Source of the DNA: Prunus persica
Taxonomy: Eukaryota; Streptophyta; Magnoliopsida; Rosales; Rosaceae
DNA: 64,000 nucleotides
NCBI RefSeq assembly: GCF_000346465.2
Contig: NC_034015.1
Location: 8,490,957 to 8,554,956 of the forward strand
Reading direction: 5' to 3'
The notes under the pieces were generated by a model. The model saw only the letters and a program-made list of their open reading frames with translations, had not been told where the DNA came from and searched no databases. Both the position numbers and the translations under genes were made by a program. Below are positions 1-10,228 of this stretch, piece by piece (the stretch's first letter is position 1; every line of letters begins with the position of its first letter).

Positions 1-330
1 GGTTGGGTCGTGGATACATATTTTACGTCGTACAGTAAAACATACGACATGGTTTACGCTTTAAACGACGTTATTTTAATATGTAAGTCGGTTTATATAA
101 TTTACAACGTCTTTAATTTCTTAACACCGACGTGGTTTTTCAGTCGTCGTTATATAAAAAATTCAAAATAAATTTAAAATTAATCCGAAAAATGAACGGC
201 CTTACGTTCTTAATCCGAAAAATGAAGTTTCCGTCGTGGAATATTAAATTTACGTCGGTACTTGTAGAACTTTCGCCTTGGTTTTTCTTTCGACGTTTTA
301 TAACGCGCGCGCTCTAAAAATTTTCGCGCG
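1..330. repeat. Left subterminal ACGTCG/CGTCGT motif array of CACTA 1
   Basis: Repeated ACGTCG, TCGTCG and ACGACG words spaced roughly every 15-40 bases. In CACTA elements such subterminal repeats bind the TNPA-type protein. The array is cut by the window edge. Confidence 0.65.
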
Positions 331-587
331 ACCTAAATTTTTTTAGATTTGGCTCTTATTCTTATACTTTGATCCCTGAAACCTAAAATTTCAGATTTCA
401 CGCGACATAACATTTCGCTCTCTCACTTCTGCTCTAATTAAAAGTTGCACTCTCCAGGCTCGTCGAATCTGTGAGCTCGTCCAACCTGTAAGTACAAACC
501 CTATCTTCCCCTTGTAAATTCATTGAATGATATTAGGTTGTTTTGTTAAAGGGTTTTAGGTATATGCTTTGCGATCTGTTAATAATG

Positions 588-819
588 TGCTTATAGGTAT
601 GGGTTCATGGATTTTCTGTTTAATGGGTTCATGACAAGATCAAATAAAGGTGTACTTTTGCTGGAAATCAACACAAAAAGACACATCACCAACTTCCAAA
701 TGATTTCCAGCAAAAGGACACCTTTATTTGATCTTGTCATTTTCCGCTCTGGAGAAGGTGCAAAGTGCACCAATGCTTATAGGTATGGGTTCATGGATTT
801 TCTGTTTAATGGGTTCATG
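588..819. repeat. Foldback (40-bp arms, 30-bp loop) flanked by 46-bp direct repeats
   Basis: Positions 631-670 and 701-740 are inverted copies matching at 39 of 40 bases (mismatch at 654), separated by a 30-base loop. The foldback lies between two identical 46-base direct repeats at 588-633 and 774-819, offset by 186 bases. A further small palindrome sits near 757-772. The block lies in the noncoding 5' part of CACTA 1. The long open frame through it (607-1011) appears to be a by-product of the repeats. It could be a tandem duplication, repair filler, or an inserted small foldback element. Confidence 0.85.
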
Positions 820-1009
820 GATTACATTATCTGTTATGTTGAATTGGGAATGGATTTAATTTTGTCGTATCTTTTAATCACCCTATGTTATGTTGAATTG
901 GGAATGGATTTATTGTTTTCATGCTTGGTTTCATGTATATGTTGGTTTCTTGCTTGGTTTCATATATATGTTGTGTTCTTAATGGGTTTTGTGTTCTTGA
1001 AAATAAACT

Positions 1010-1205
1010 GAGACACGACGAATTTTAAGGCGTACGACGACGATTACACGACGGTGTTTTTAAACTACCGTCGTTGTATTACTTATACACGACGGTTTTT
1101 TCATAAACCGTCGTTTGTATTACGTATAATAGACGACGTCTGTTGAAAATCCGTCGTCTATATATGCCAAATACGTCTGTTTTTGATTAAAACCCGTCGT
1201 CTCTG
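1010..1205. repeat. Internal CGACGGT/ACGACG array upstream of transposase start
   Basis: A second cluster of the same motifs as the ends of CACTA 1, including alternating CGACGGT and ACCGTCG words that can pair locally. It ends about 100 bases before the transposase ATG at 1306. This position suggests transcriptional control of the transposase gene by the element's own binding protein; that role is inference. Confidence 0.6.
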
Positions 1206-1305
1206 TTGTTTATTACTTGCGATTAGATCATTGTATAATCTGCTATAGTGATGGTCATTGCCTGTATTTTCACTTTATTATAGATAATAGGTTATAGTGT
1301 CGGAG

Positions 1306-4300
1306 ATGGATAAGTCATGGATGCACTCGGATAGAAGATCGAAGGCATATGAGTTTGGGGTGGAAGCATTTTTGAACTTTGCTGTAGAAAATCTTCTAAC
1401 TACAACACATATCCGTTGTCCATGTGTTAAATGTGTTAATTTGAAGTTGTTTGGGGTTGGAATTATAAGGGATCACTTATACTTTAATGGAATTGACCAA
1501 AGCTATAAGAATTGGACATTTCACGGAGAACCTTGGGAAGCAACTACTAATGCTAGCAGAAATGTTGAAGAAGATGATGGCCATAGTAGGTACAGTTTTG
1601 TGTCTGAAGAAATTGATATGGATGATAATGATTTTGGTGATTTTGGTTCGGATCCGTATGAGTTTGCCAATGTGATTGGAGATGGAGATCAACCAGTGTA
1701 CCCTGGTTGTAGAAAGTACACGAAGTTATCGGCATTAGTGAAGTTGTATAATTTGAAGGCAAAACATGGGATGAGTGATGTCTGTTTTACAGAATTATTG
1801 ATACTTCAAGGCGATTTGCTTCCAGAAGGAAAAACAATACCAACCACCATGTATGAGGCTAAAAAGACTTTGTGTGCATTGGGGCTGAGTTATGAGAAAA
1901 TGCACGCATGCCCCAATGATTGCATCTTGTATAGGAAGGAGTATGAGGATTCAACTAATTGTCCTACTTGTGGTATCTCAAGGTGGAAGGAAGGCAAAGA
2001 TGCAATCTTGAAAGAGGGTGTGCCAGCGAAGGTGGTGTGGTATTTTCCCCCAATTCCAAGGTTTAAAAGGATGTTTCAATCACATGAGACAGCTAAGAGT
2101 TTGGCTTGGTGGCATGTTGCTAGAAAATCAATTGACGGTCAGATGTCTCATCCGGCGGATTCCCCGTCTTGGAAACTTCTNNNNNNNNNNNNNNNNNNNN
2201 NNNNNNNNNNNNNNNNNNNNNNNNNNNNNNNNNNNNNNNNNNNNNNNNNNNNNNNNNNNNNNNNNNNNNNNNNNNNNNNNGGCTCTTTCATCTGATCGGA
2301 TAACAATCCCCACAGTTCTCTAAGTAGCAGATATAGTTGTTGGCCGGTTATCTTAGTTACATATAATCTCCCTCCATGGCTGTGCATGAAACGAAAGTTC
2401 ATGATGTTAACCTTATTGATTTCCGGTCCTAAACAACCCGGAAATGATATAGACGTCTACTTGGAGCCTTTGATTGATGATTTAAAATCCTTGTGGGTTG
2501 GGATTAGAGGAGTGTATGATGCACATAATGGAGAATACTTTACACTCAGAGCTGCATTAATGTGGACAATTAATGATTTCCCCGCCTATGGAAACTTATC
2601 TGGTTGTGTTGTTAAAGGATATAAAGCTTGTCCAATATGCGGCGATGATACACCTAGTCACAGGTTGAAAAATGGCCACAAAATTTGTTACATTGGGCAT
2701 AGAAAATGGTTACCAATCAATCATCCATATAGGAGGCAACGTGCAGCTTTTAATGGGAAACCTGAATATGGCATACCTCCAGAGCCATTAACCGGAGAAG
2801 AAGTGCTGCATATGGTTGAAAATTGTGACAGAGTTTGTTGGAAGAAGAAATCAATATTCTTTGATCTCGAGTATTGGAAATACCTTCCTGTGAGGCATGC
2901 CCTAGATGTTATGCACATTGAGAAGAATGTTTGCGATAGTATCATTGGTACATTGCTGGAGATCCCTGGAAAAAATAAAGATGGGATTGCTGCTCGATTA
3001 GATTTATTGAACATGGGGGTCAAAACTGATTTGCAACCCGAGTATGGAGAAAGACGTACTCGTTTGCCTCCTGGGCCTTGGAATTTGTCAAGAGCAGAGA
3101 AGAGAGAGGTTTGCAATTCTTTCTATGGTATGAAGGTCCCTGAAGGTTATTCTTCAAATATTAAAAATCTTGTATCTGTACAAGATTCAAGACTTCTTGG
3201 CCTTAAATCACATGATTGTCATACCTTAATGCAACAATTGCTCCCTGTGGCAATTCGTTCTGTTTTGGAGAAGCCTGCAAGGTATGCAATAACTCGTTTG
3301 TGCTTCTTCTTCAATGCTATATGTGCAAAGACTGTTGATGTTTCCAAGCTAGATAAGTTGGAAGAAGATGTAGTAGTTACTCTGTGTTTGCTTGAGAAGT
3401 ACTTTCCCCCTTCATTCTTTGATATCATGGTTCATCTAGTAGTACATCTTGTCAGAGAAGTTCGTCTATGTGGGCCAGTATATTTTAGGTGGATGTATCC
3501 GTTTGAAAGATATATGAAAGTGCTGAAGGGGTATGTTCAGAATCGTACTCGTCCCGAAGGTTGCATTGCTGAGCGGTATATAGCTGAAGAAGCGGTAGAG
3601 TTTTGTACTCAGCATTTTATCTGATGTTAGTACAGTTGGAGTGCCTTCAAGCCAAAAGATGGGAGTTTCAAAGCCATTATCAGGTTGCACAGTGAGCGTA
3701 GTTGATCAGGACCTGTTGAATCAAGCACATCTATATGTCTTGGAGAATACGGAGGAAGTCCTACCTTATATCGAGTACGTATGAGTTTTATTCTTTAAGT
3801 TTCCATTTAAAATTATTTCTTATGTTTATCTTATATATTTGGGACCGTAATGCTTGAATTTTTCGTGTCATGTAGGCAACATATGATCCACATCAAGACT
3901 GCTTATCCAAAATTTAGAAAGAGAACAAAGTGGCTGCAGGATAAGCACAATAACACTTTCATTCAATGGCTACGCTTCAAGGTATATGTTGTTGAATAAC
4001 GTATTTCTCTTTTAATTTTCTTCTTATTTATATGTTATGATGAATTAAGATATGATTAATTTGCAGGTTCAAAGTGAAGTTGAGGAAGACAATCATGGCG
4101 TATCAGAAAATTTAAGGTGGCTAGCAGCTGGTCCAAACATGTCAGTGCCATTATATAGGAGCTATCTTATTAAAGGTATTAAATTCAATATCAAGGCACA
4201 AGATGATGTGCGGACAACTCAAAATAGTGGAGTTTATTTACTTGCACATACCATGCAAGTTGCTAGTGCCAAGGATAAAAACCCAATTCTCTCAAATATG

Positions 4301-4711
4301 GGTTTCTATGGTGTCATTCAAGAAATTTGGGACCTTGACTACCAAAAGTTTACAATCCCAGTCTTTAGGTGTGATTGGATAGATAGTTCTGGTCTTGTAG
4401 TCGACGAACTTGGATTTACCCTTGTAGATTTGAGTAAAATTGGACATAGGAATGACCAATTTGTTTTGGCTTCTCAAGTCAAACAAATATTTTTTGTTGA
4501 CGACCCGATGCATCGTGGTTGGTCGGTAGTGTTATCAATGCCTAGTAGAGAATATAATGATGTTATTGGTGATGAAGTATTAGGTGATGTGATAATTGAG
4601 TGTGAGCCATTTACTAGAGGGATGCCAAATGTTGACACATTTGATGAACTGGTAGGTGAGTTAGGCGGTCAAAATATTCGAGATGGGTGTGAAGATATAT
4701 GGATTGAATGA
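1306..4711 (+). pseudogene. TNP2-type CACTA transposase (Transposase_21), interrupted
   Basis: The ATG at 1306 (MDKSWMHSDRR) opens a transposase-associated domain with the IRCPCVKCVN cysteine cluster. The TNP2/Transposase_21 core follows (motifs MYEAKKTL, ACPNDCILY, CPTCG), then the assembly gap, then the rest of the core (NLPPWLCMKRK, IDVYLEPL, ALDVMHIEKNV). A DUF4218 region covers about 3200-3620 (SHDCHTLMQQLLP, YPFERYMKVLKG). DUF4216 is encoded in later exons at about 3875-3980 and 4067-4711, separated by AT-rich introns that end in AG near 4066. Two breaks are visible. The frame changes by two bases at about 2296-2305 just after the gap. A one-base shift near 3610-3624 gives a TGA at 3622, after which the family frame resumes at LSDV. 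The element is probably unable to make its own full-length transposase unless these are assembly errors. Confidence 0.85.
2181..2280. other. Assembly gap, 100 N
   Basis: Exactly 100 ambiguous bases inside the transposase core, the conventional placeholder for a gap of unknown size. The missing residues correspond to the part just before the NPHSS...NLPPW stretch. The true distance is unknown. Confidence 0.99.
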
Positions 4712-4794
4712 TGCTTATGTAATTGGCAGTGTATGACATTAATTTTGTAATATATTGTAATGTGATTTCTTCACTTTCTACGTTCAAATAAAAC

Positions 4795-6060
4795 ACGACG
4801 TTATTGTGAATCAGTTATTCAGCATATTTACCGACGTCTTAAAGCAACGTAACAATGAAGAACCACGACGCTATTGTGAAGCAATTATTCAGGATATCAC
4901 GTCGGTGAAGGATAAAGAACCGCCATGTAATTCAAAATAACACGACTCCAATCCCATAATACCGACGTCTAAAAAACGAGATATGTAATCTGAACGTTAA
5001 AAAATACGACGTCATCATACATTTTCCACGTCGCAAGTTCTTTTATAAACGAAGAGGAACGAAATTAATTCCGACGGAAATTCATTATAACCGCCGTCTA
5101 ATAACAATTAAACGACGTTATTTGTAATACGGCTCCCATCATAATCTACGCCGTCTATATGTTCTGTAATACGGCTCTCATTTATTTGGAACCGACGTTG
5201 TTTAGACGTTCAACGTCGTCTATATTATTAAGTGCGTCGTGAGTAATGAATACATATAAATACAACGTCGACTATATAAATGTATACGTCGTAAATAATG
5301 ACACTGACAACTATTTCCACGTCATCTTTTTTAGAAAAATCGAAGTGGAAAATTTATTTCACGACGGTTTTTTGTAAATAAGAGACGTTGTAGAACTTTA
5401 GCAGACTAAACACGTCTGTTTTTATTGTTTTCCGACGTTGTTGTATTTAACAACGTCTAATATTTATGGTCGTTGTTTGTTTCTGAAAATAGGACGTATA
5501 AATTTTTTAATACGACTCTCATATATTTGTAACTGACGTTGTTTAGTTTTTCAACGTCTACTATAGAAACACATACGTCGTAAATAATGACACTGACAAC
5601 TATTTCCACGTCATCTTTTATCGAAAAATCGAAGTGGAAAATTAATTGTACGACGGTTGTGTTTATATGTGCGACGTAGTAGGTATCAATAACGTCGTCT
5701 TCTAATGTATTTAAAGACGTCATATTTTTTATTGTCGTGAAAATTATATTTAACGTCGGCGTATTTTTATTGTCGTCGTTGTATGTCTATCTTGCGGCTT
5801 TGTTCTCTTAATATGTGTCATATTTTCCCTTTTTAACGACGGTGTTTTTAGAGAATTGGTCGTCTATTATCATCCTCGATTGCTTTTTTTAGATCTTTTT
5901 GCAGTACAAAGACGTCGTTTTGTATTTTTTGATGACGTTGTATTGTTTAACAACGACGGTTATTTAGCGTCGTGGTTTATGAGGGAAAAGATGACGGTGG
6001 ATTCCACGACCATTGAAAAACCAAATACACGACGGTGATTTACCGTCGTCTTTTTGCTTT
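4795..6060. repeat. Right subterminal motif array of CACTA 1
   Basis: About 1.2 kb with almost no other sequence than spaced ACGACG, CGACGT, ACGTCG and CGTCGT words in both orientations. Some blocks are internally duplicated; for example, the stretch around 5290-5345 recurs at 5585-5645 and contains ATAATGACACTGACAACTAT. Open frames here (such as 5457-5723, -) are not supported as genes. Confidence 0.75.
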
Positions 6061-6072
6061 TTTGTAGTAGTG

Positions 6073-6716
6073 AACATAAACTCTCCTCAAACCAATTTTG
6101 AGATAAATACCATAAACCAAAGGTTAGTCAGTTTAATTCACGGATTTGAATGATAATTTCACATGGCAACTTATGTAAATAATGAACGTGGTACTGATTG
6201 AAGTACTTTCTTATGAGGTGGAGTTCTTTTTTAAAAGCTAGGTCCTTTTCTCGGTAATAAAGGTAGAGTAATATTTTGGTATGATTATCACATTAAAATA
6301 TTTTCCTAAACAGCTAAATTAGATTTATAAAGCCATTCAAGTTTCAATCTAAATCCAATCTAATTTTGGTATTAAAGTCACCAAAAGGAGCTGGAAAAAA
6401 TCTCCACCAGACAAATGTGTGATCCTTATCCAACTCCCAGGCTGTTTTTGTGCACAAGGTCCAGGCAAACCCAGGACCAGCACTCCTCAACGAACGTGCG
6501 CATGTACGACTGAGCTGAGCAGGATTGGAGATCCGTGACCCAACCCCAAGCTGGGCACATCCTCTCCAACTTGCTCTAGCGACATATGCAAGGACTAAAA
6601 CCGCCTCCGCCATAGTGGTTCGCTTGCAGGGGAAACCCGAGGCCGCGGCCCACTGCGAAAAGGAGCTCTCCTCTTGCATGCATGCGACCACCAATTTACC
6701 CTAAATATTGATCAGC
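6073..6716. other. Intergenic, no recognised gene
   Basis: AT-rich sequence to about 6330, then a GC-richer block (6380-6690) with an open frame on the minus strand (6344-6694) that I do not recognise. The block lies immediately upstream of the LEA2-like gene and is more likely its upstream region than a separate gene. Confidence 0.4.
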
Positions 6717-6726
6717 TTTATATAAA
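6717..6726 (+). promoter_or_regulatory. TATA-like box upstream of LEA2-like gene
   Basis: TTTATATAAA-type sequence about 12 bases before the ATG at 6738. The spacing is too short for a normal plant 5' UTR, so it may be fortuitous or the true transcript may start further upstream. Confidence 0.3.
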
Positions 6727-6737
6727 GCTGCATCAAC

Positions 6738-7505
6738 ATGGCTTCAACATCGTCGGTGATGGAGATTCCGATTTCAAAGCATGCAAACGCTGAGCGCTCA
6801 GCCAAGGTTCCATTGCTCCCGGTTTCACACAACCCTTATTCAAAATCTCATGTTCCTACAAGGTGTAATGACAAGGTCTCCTCTGTACCAATAATCGCCA
6901 AATTCACCCTTGTCATTTTTCTCTCCCTTGTCGCTCTTGCCATTGTTGTATTTTTGCCATTAATACGGAAGGAGCTTACTTTAGGCCCCCAAGCCCCCGT
7001 GGTTGAACTTTCCGCCTTAACCATCCATAAATTCAACGTCTCTGAAACAAACCTGACGGCCGAATGGGACGTCAAGTTGAAAATTGGAAACCCTAATCTT
7101 GTCTCTCAAATTTGGTTCGACCGGATCGAAGGCTTTGTTCTGTACGAAGACAGAACGCTGGCCATCGAGCAGGTGGAGCCGTTCGGTCTGCCTATGAAGA
7201 CGAAGAACCAAGTGCGGCTCAGGCTTAGAATGGCGAATTGGGAAGGGGATCAACCGGCGCTTAAACAAGGGATGTTGAAGAAGATGAAGAGGGATAGAAA
7301 GCTTGGGGGTGTGAGATTTAGTGTCCAGATGGCAATTTGGGCGACGTATAGGAGTGTGTGGGGGCGGTCGGCGCAACGCGTGATCATGAACCCACAGTGT
7401 TTAGATTTGCACGTTGCGTTCGTGCCGGGAGCCACCGCCATAGGTTTTGGGATTTTGATTGGTGATGTACCTAGGAGGTGCTATGTTCCCATGCTAGCTG
7501 AGTAA
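6738..7505 (+). CDS. LEA2-domain NDR1/HIN1-like (NHL) membrane protein
   Basis: A single-exon 255-residue protein. The N-terminal 50 residues are polar and cytosolic in character. One strong membrane segment covers about residues 52-76 (IIAKFTLVIFLSLVALAIVV), followed by a basic/polar boundary and an extracellular LEA_2 domain at about 85-215. That domain includes the pattern typical of NHL proteins: FNVSETNLTAEWDVKLKIGNPN, then a YED segment and a strand-rich C-terminal half ending in CYVPM. Family members are single-pass plasma-membrane proteins implicated in pathogen responses and abiotic stress. The specific role of this copy is not shown by the sequence. The start is the first ATG in frame and the gene ends with TAA at 7503. 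No disabling change is seen. It is the only intact host gene in the first 14 kb, lying between CACTA 1 and a cluster of MITEs. Confidence 0.85.
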   Translation: MASTSSVMEIPISKHANAERSAKVPLLPVSHNPYSKSHVPTRCNDKVSSVPIIAKFTLVIFLSLVALAIVVFLPLIRKELTLGPQAPVVELSALTIHKFNVSETNLTAEWDVKLKIGNPNLVSQIWFDRIEGFVLYEDRTLAIEQVEPFGLPMKTKNQVRLRLRMANWEGDQPALKQGMLKKMKRDRKLGGVRFSVQMAIWATYRSVWGRSAQRVIMNPQCLDLHVAFVPGATAIGFGILIGDVPRRCYVPMLAE

Positions 7506-8372
7506 TAATTAATTTTGTCTTCTTTTATTTTTTGTTGGTTTTCCTTATAGATGATTGTATTTTGGCGGATGTATATAATATATATATATATATATATATT
7601 GTCTTTAGAAAATGATAAAAAGTCCTTCACACAAGACAAAACATTAAAATGATTTAGTCTCCAAAATTGGACAATTCAGTCTAGTCGTTATTCGACAATG
7701 ACATGAAATAACTCTTACGTCACTGTCGGACAATGACCCGAGAGTTGTTCAATGTCACTCTCAGCAAATAACATAAGAGTTATTTTATGTCACTGTTTGA
7801 CAATGATTGGATCTATTTATCCAATTTTTGAGGGACTAGACCATTTTATCTTAGTGCTCTCCTATTTGTCCTTATATAATAAAACCCCACTTCTTCTTTT
7901 TTTTTTTTTTTTTTTGAAAAAATACATAGAATATTCTAAAATGGAGGATTTTTTTACTTTGGAATAATAACCATTGAATATGCTATGAAATATTATTTGG
8001 TAATTATTGGCTTAATTAGTTTAATTGAGATAATTCCTTTGAACTTTTTCAGTCAAGTAACACTAGCCTCTTGACACATGCTCACGCATGTGCCAATTGG
8101 TTTTTTTTTTTTTAAATTTTATTTTTAGAATTAATAAAAGATAACAGGGTAGTTATCTTCCATAAAAGTAGGACCTATTATCTTATTTTGTTTTTAATTT
8201 TAATTTTTTTAATATTAAAAATGTGAATTTACCATATTATCCTCATTTAATTAATAATTTCAATTCTTAATGTTTGAATTAACAAAGCGCATTTTCTGGT
8301 ATTTTGAATGTTTCACCATTCTCTGCCTTTTGCTTTATATATATAGATGCATGAAGAAGCCCCATTAAATAT
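7506..8372. other. AT-rich intergenic region with (TA)n and an inverted repeat
   Basis: Contains a TA run near 7576-7600, a poly-T tract near 7889-7914, and an imperfect inverted repeat (7696-7719 with 7772-7795, 20 or more of 24 matching) around repeated GACAATGAC words. The last probably marks a decayed small transposon. No gene seen. Confidence 0.55.
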
Positions 8373-8375
8373 TTA

Positions 8376-8612
8376 GCGCCCGTTTGGTATCCTACTTGGA
8401 TCCATTTTTTTTTAAAGTCAATAACAATTTTTGATTCCAAAGCCCATAATTTGCGTTTGGTAAAGCCCAACTCAAAACAACTTAAAAATTGCCCACTTTT
8501 AAAAACAAAAAAGTGAGGTTTTACAGTTCCTCTCTCTCTCTGTACTAAAAACTCATGTTTTAAACAAATCATGATTTTTGAATTCTTTTTTTTTAATAGG
8601 ATACCAAAGCCC
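8376..8612. mobile_element. Harbinger/Tourist-like MITE
   Basis: Terminal inverted sequences share the core GTTTGGTATCCTA (left, from about 8382) and TAGGATACCAAAG (right, 8597-8609). TTA lies on both sides (8373-8375 and 8613-8615), the usual Harbinger target duplication. About 237 bp, no coding capacity. A related, interrupted copy lies at about 58770-59290. Confidence 0.7.
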
Positions 8613-8777
8613 TTAATCTCTGCTCCACAAACTCACCCTCATATACAAAAACATACAGTCTTTATTATATATGTATTATATACAACGAGGCGGGTTTGGA
8701 ATTTCGAGTTTGGGTCGAGCTTGGGCTAAATCATGTTAGGAAATAGACATGATTCGGGTTTGTCTCGACCTGAAATA

Positions 8778-9366
8778 TAGGGGTGGGCACTCAAACCGGC
8801 GAACCGGAAATCCAAACCAAACCGCACCGAACCAAACCGGAAAAAAACCGAGTTGACCAAAAAGTCAAAAACCGGTCAAAAACCGAACCGGACCGGTTTG
8901 GACCGGTTCCGGATCCGGTTCCATGTCTTCAAAAACCGAACCGGGCCGAACCGAACCGGTGAAACTAAAAAAATATATAATTTCAATATATATATTTATA
9001 TTTAATGCTATATTTTTAATTTCACTAAAAAAAACATAATATTTATCCAAGTTCAATGTCAAAATATCTCTATTTTCTCACTTTAATATTTATTTTTTAT
9101 ATGAAATTGAATAATTTGTTAATTTTCAAGTAAAAAAAAATATTTCAGTTGAGAATTGTATTAAAAAGTAATTTTAAAAAATAATTTTTATAATCCGGTT
9201 CAAAACCGAACCGAACCGGAACCGGACCGAAACCGGTTCAAACCGAACCGGACAGTTTTTGAAATTTTTTTAATTAAAACCGAACCGAACCAAACCGGAT
9301 GAATAGTATTGGATCGGTTCTAATTTGAGGCAAAAACCGGTCCAAACCGAACCGTGCCCACCCCTA
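8778..9366. mobile_element. hAT-like MITE, copy 1 (CCGAACCG-rich)
   Basis: 589 bp with perfect 13-bp terminal inverted repeats TAGGGGTGGGCAC / GTGCCCACCCCTA and a perfect 8-bp target duplication CTGAAATA (8770-8777 and 9367-9374), diagnostic for the hAT superfamily. Both ends are packed with AACCGG/CCGAACCG words around an AT-rich centre. No transposase. Nearly identical to 51934-52523. Confidence 0.93.
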
Positions 9367-10047
9367 CTGAAATATGTCTCAACAAAAATGATCATGCGGG
9401 CCGGGTTTGGTGAAGTCGGACGTGAAATAATTATTCAACGGCATATCTTAGATTAAATATATTAAAAATTGGACTAAATACAATGCATAATAATAATATA
9501 GACTAAATATCAGGCCTGCTCACTTAAGAACTTAAAAATGAGGTTCTATGAGGACCTATTTGATAAAAGCCCTTGGATAAATTTAATGGTGCATATAATT
9601 AATGGTTAAATCCTCACTCACACTCCCTATTTTACCACCCTAAAAAAAAAAAATTTACCTACTTATTCTAATTTTTTTTAAAAAAAGAAAATTAATATTA
9701 AAATTAAGGATTCACATTCAATCTCTCAACTTCTCCCACCACCTGCACCTTGTTGGACCCTACATTGACGGCTCCTGTAACACCCCCGACCCAATTTAAT
9801 TATTTTATTCAATTTATTTCTAATTATGAATTATAATTTTGTCCTTGGGGTAAGGTCACTTTAGTCACTTTTTAATCCGGAAGGATTTTGGGGAATTAAG
9901 TGGGACTATTACGTAGAGCTCGCCGATACAAATCCGTAGACAGGTGGCACTACTAAATTCCGAGCTGTAACGAGCCAGTAAAGGTCTAAAAACAGAAAGG
10001 ACGTAGAGGAAATTTTGAAATTTGGCAAAAATCTCTAAATACCCGAT

Positions 10048-10049
<2 letters not shown>

Positions 10050-10079
<30 letters not shown>

Positions 10080-10098
10080 CTTCCCCCTCCCCTCACGT

Positions 10099-10147
<49 letters not shown>

Positions 10148-10172
10148 CCCTCCCCACATGTCACTCTCTCTC

Positions 10173-10226
<54 letters not shown>
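10050..10226. repeat. (CT)n microsatellite, compound
   Basis: Long CT dinucleotide runs interrupted by CCCCTCCCC and TCACGTTA-like spacers, within the putative solo LTR. The Ser/Leu-rich open frame through it (10022-10270) is an artefact of the repeat. Confidence 0.95.

Positions 10227-10228
<2 letters not shown>

Larger units (their letters stand above)
1..6072 (+). mobile_element. CACTA (En/Spm-like) transposon 1, left end outside window
   Basis: A class II CACTA element oriented left to right. The right terminus at 6072 reads TTTTTTGTAGTAGTG, the reverse complement of a CACTACTACA end, and is followed by AAC, the expected 3-bp target duplication. Dense short motifs of the ACGACG/CGTCGT type, in both orientations, fill 1-330 and 4795-6055, as expected of subterminal transposase-binding arrays. 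Between them lies a TNP2-type transposase gene. The left terminus and left target duplication are not in the window. Its subterminal motif differs from that of the second CACTA element at 15373-25981, so the two belong to different families although their outermost bases match. Confidence 0.88.

Noticed and set aside
607..1011. 134-codon open frame (+) in the CACTA 1 5' region
   Set aside because: It is produced by the foldback and direct repeats; composition is repetitive and no family resemblance is seen.
6344..6694. 116-codon frame (-) upstream of the LEA2-like gene
   Set aside because: No recognisable domain, and it ends close to the start of a well-supported gene on the other strand; better explained as GC-rich upstream DNA.
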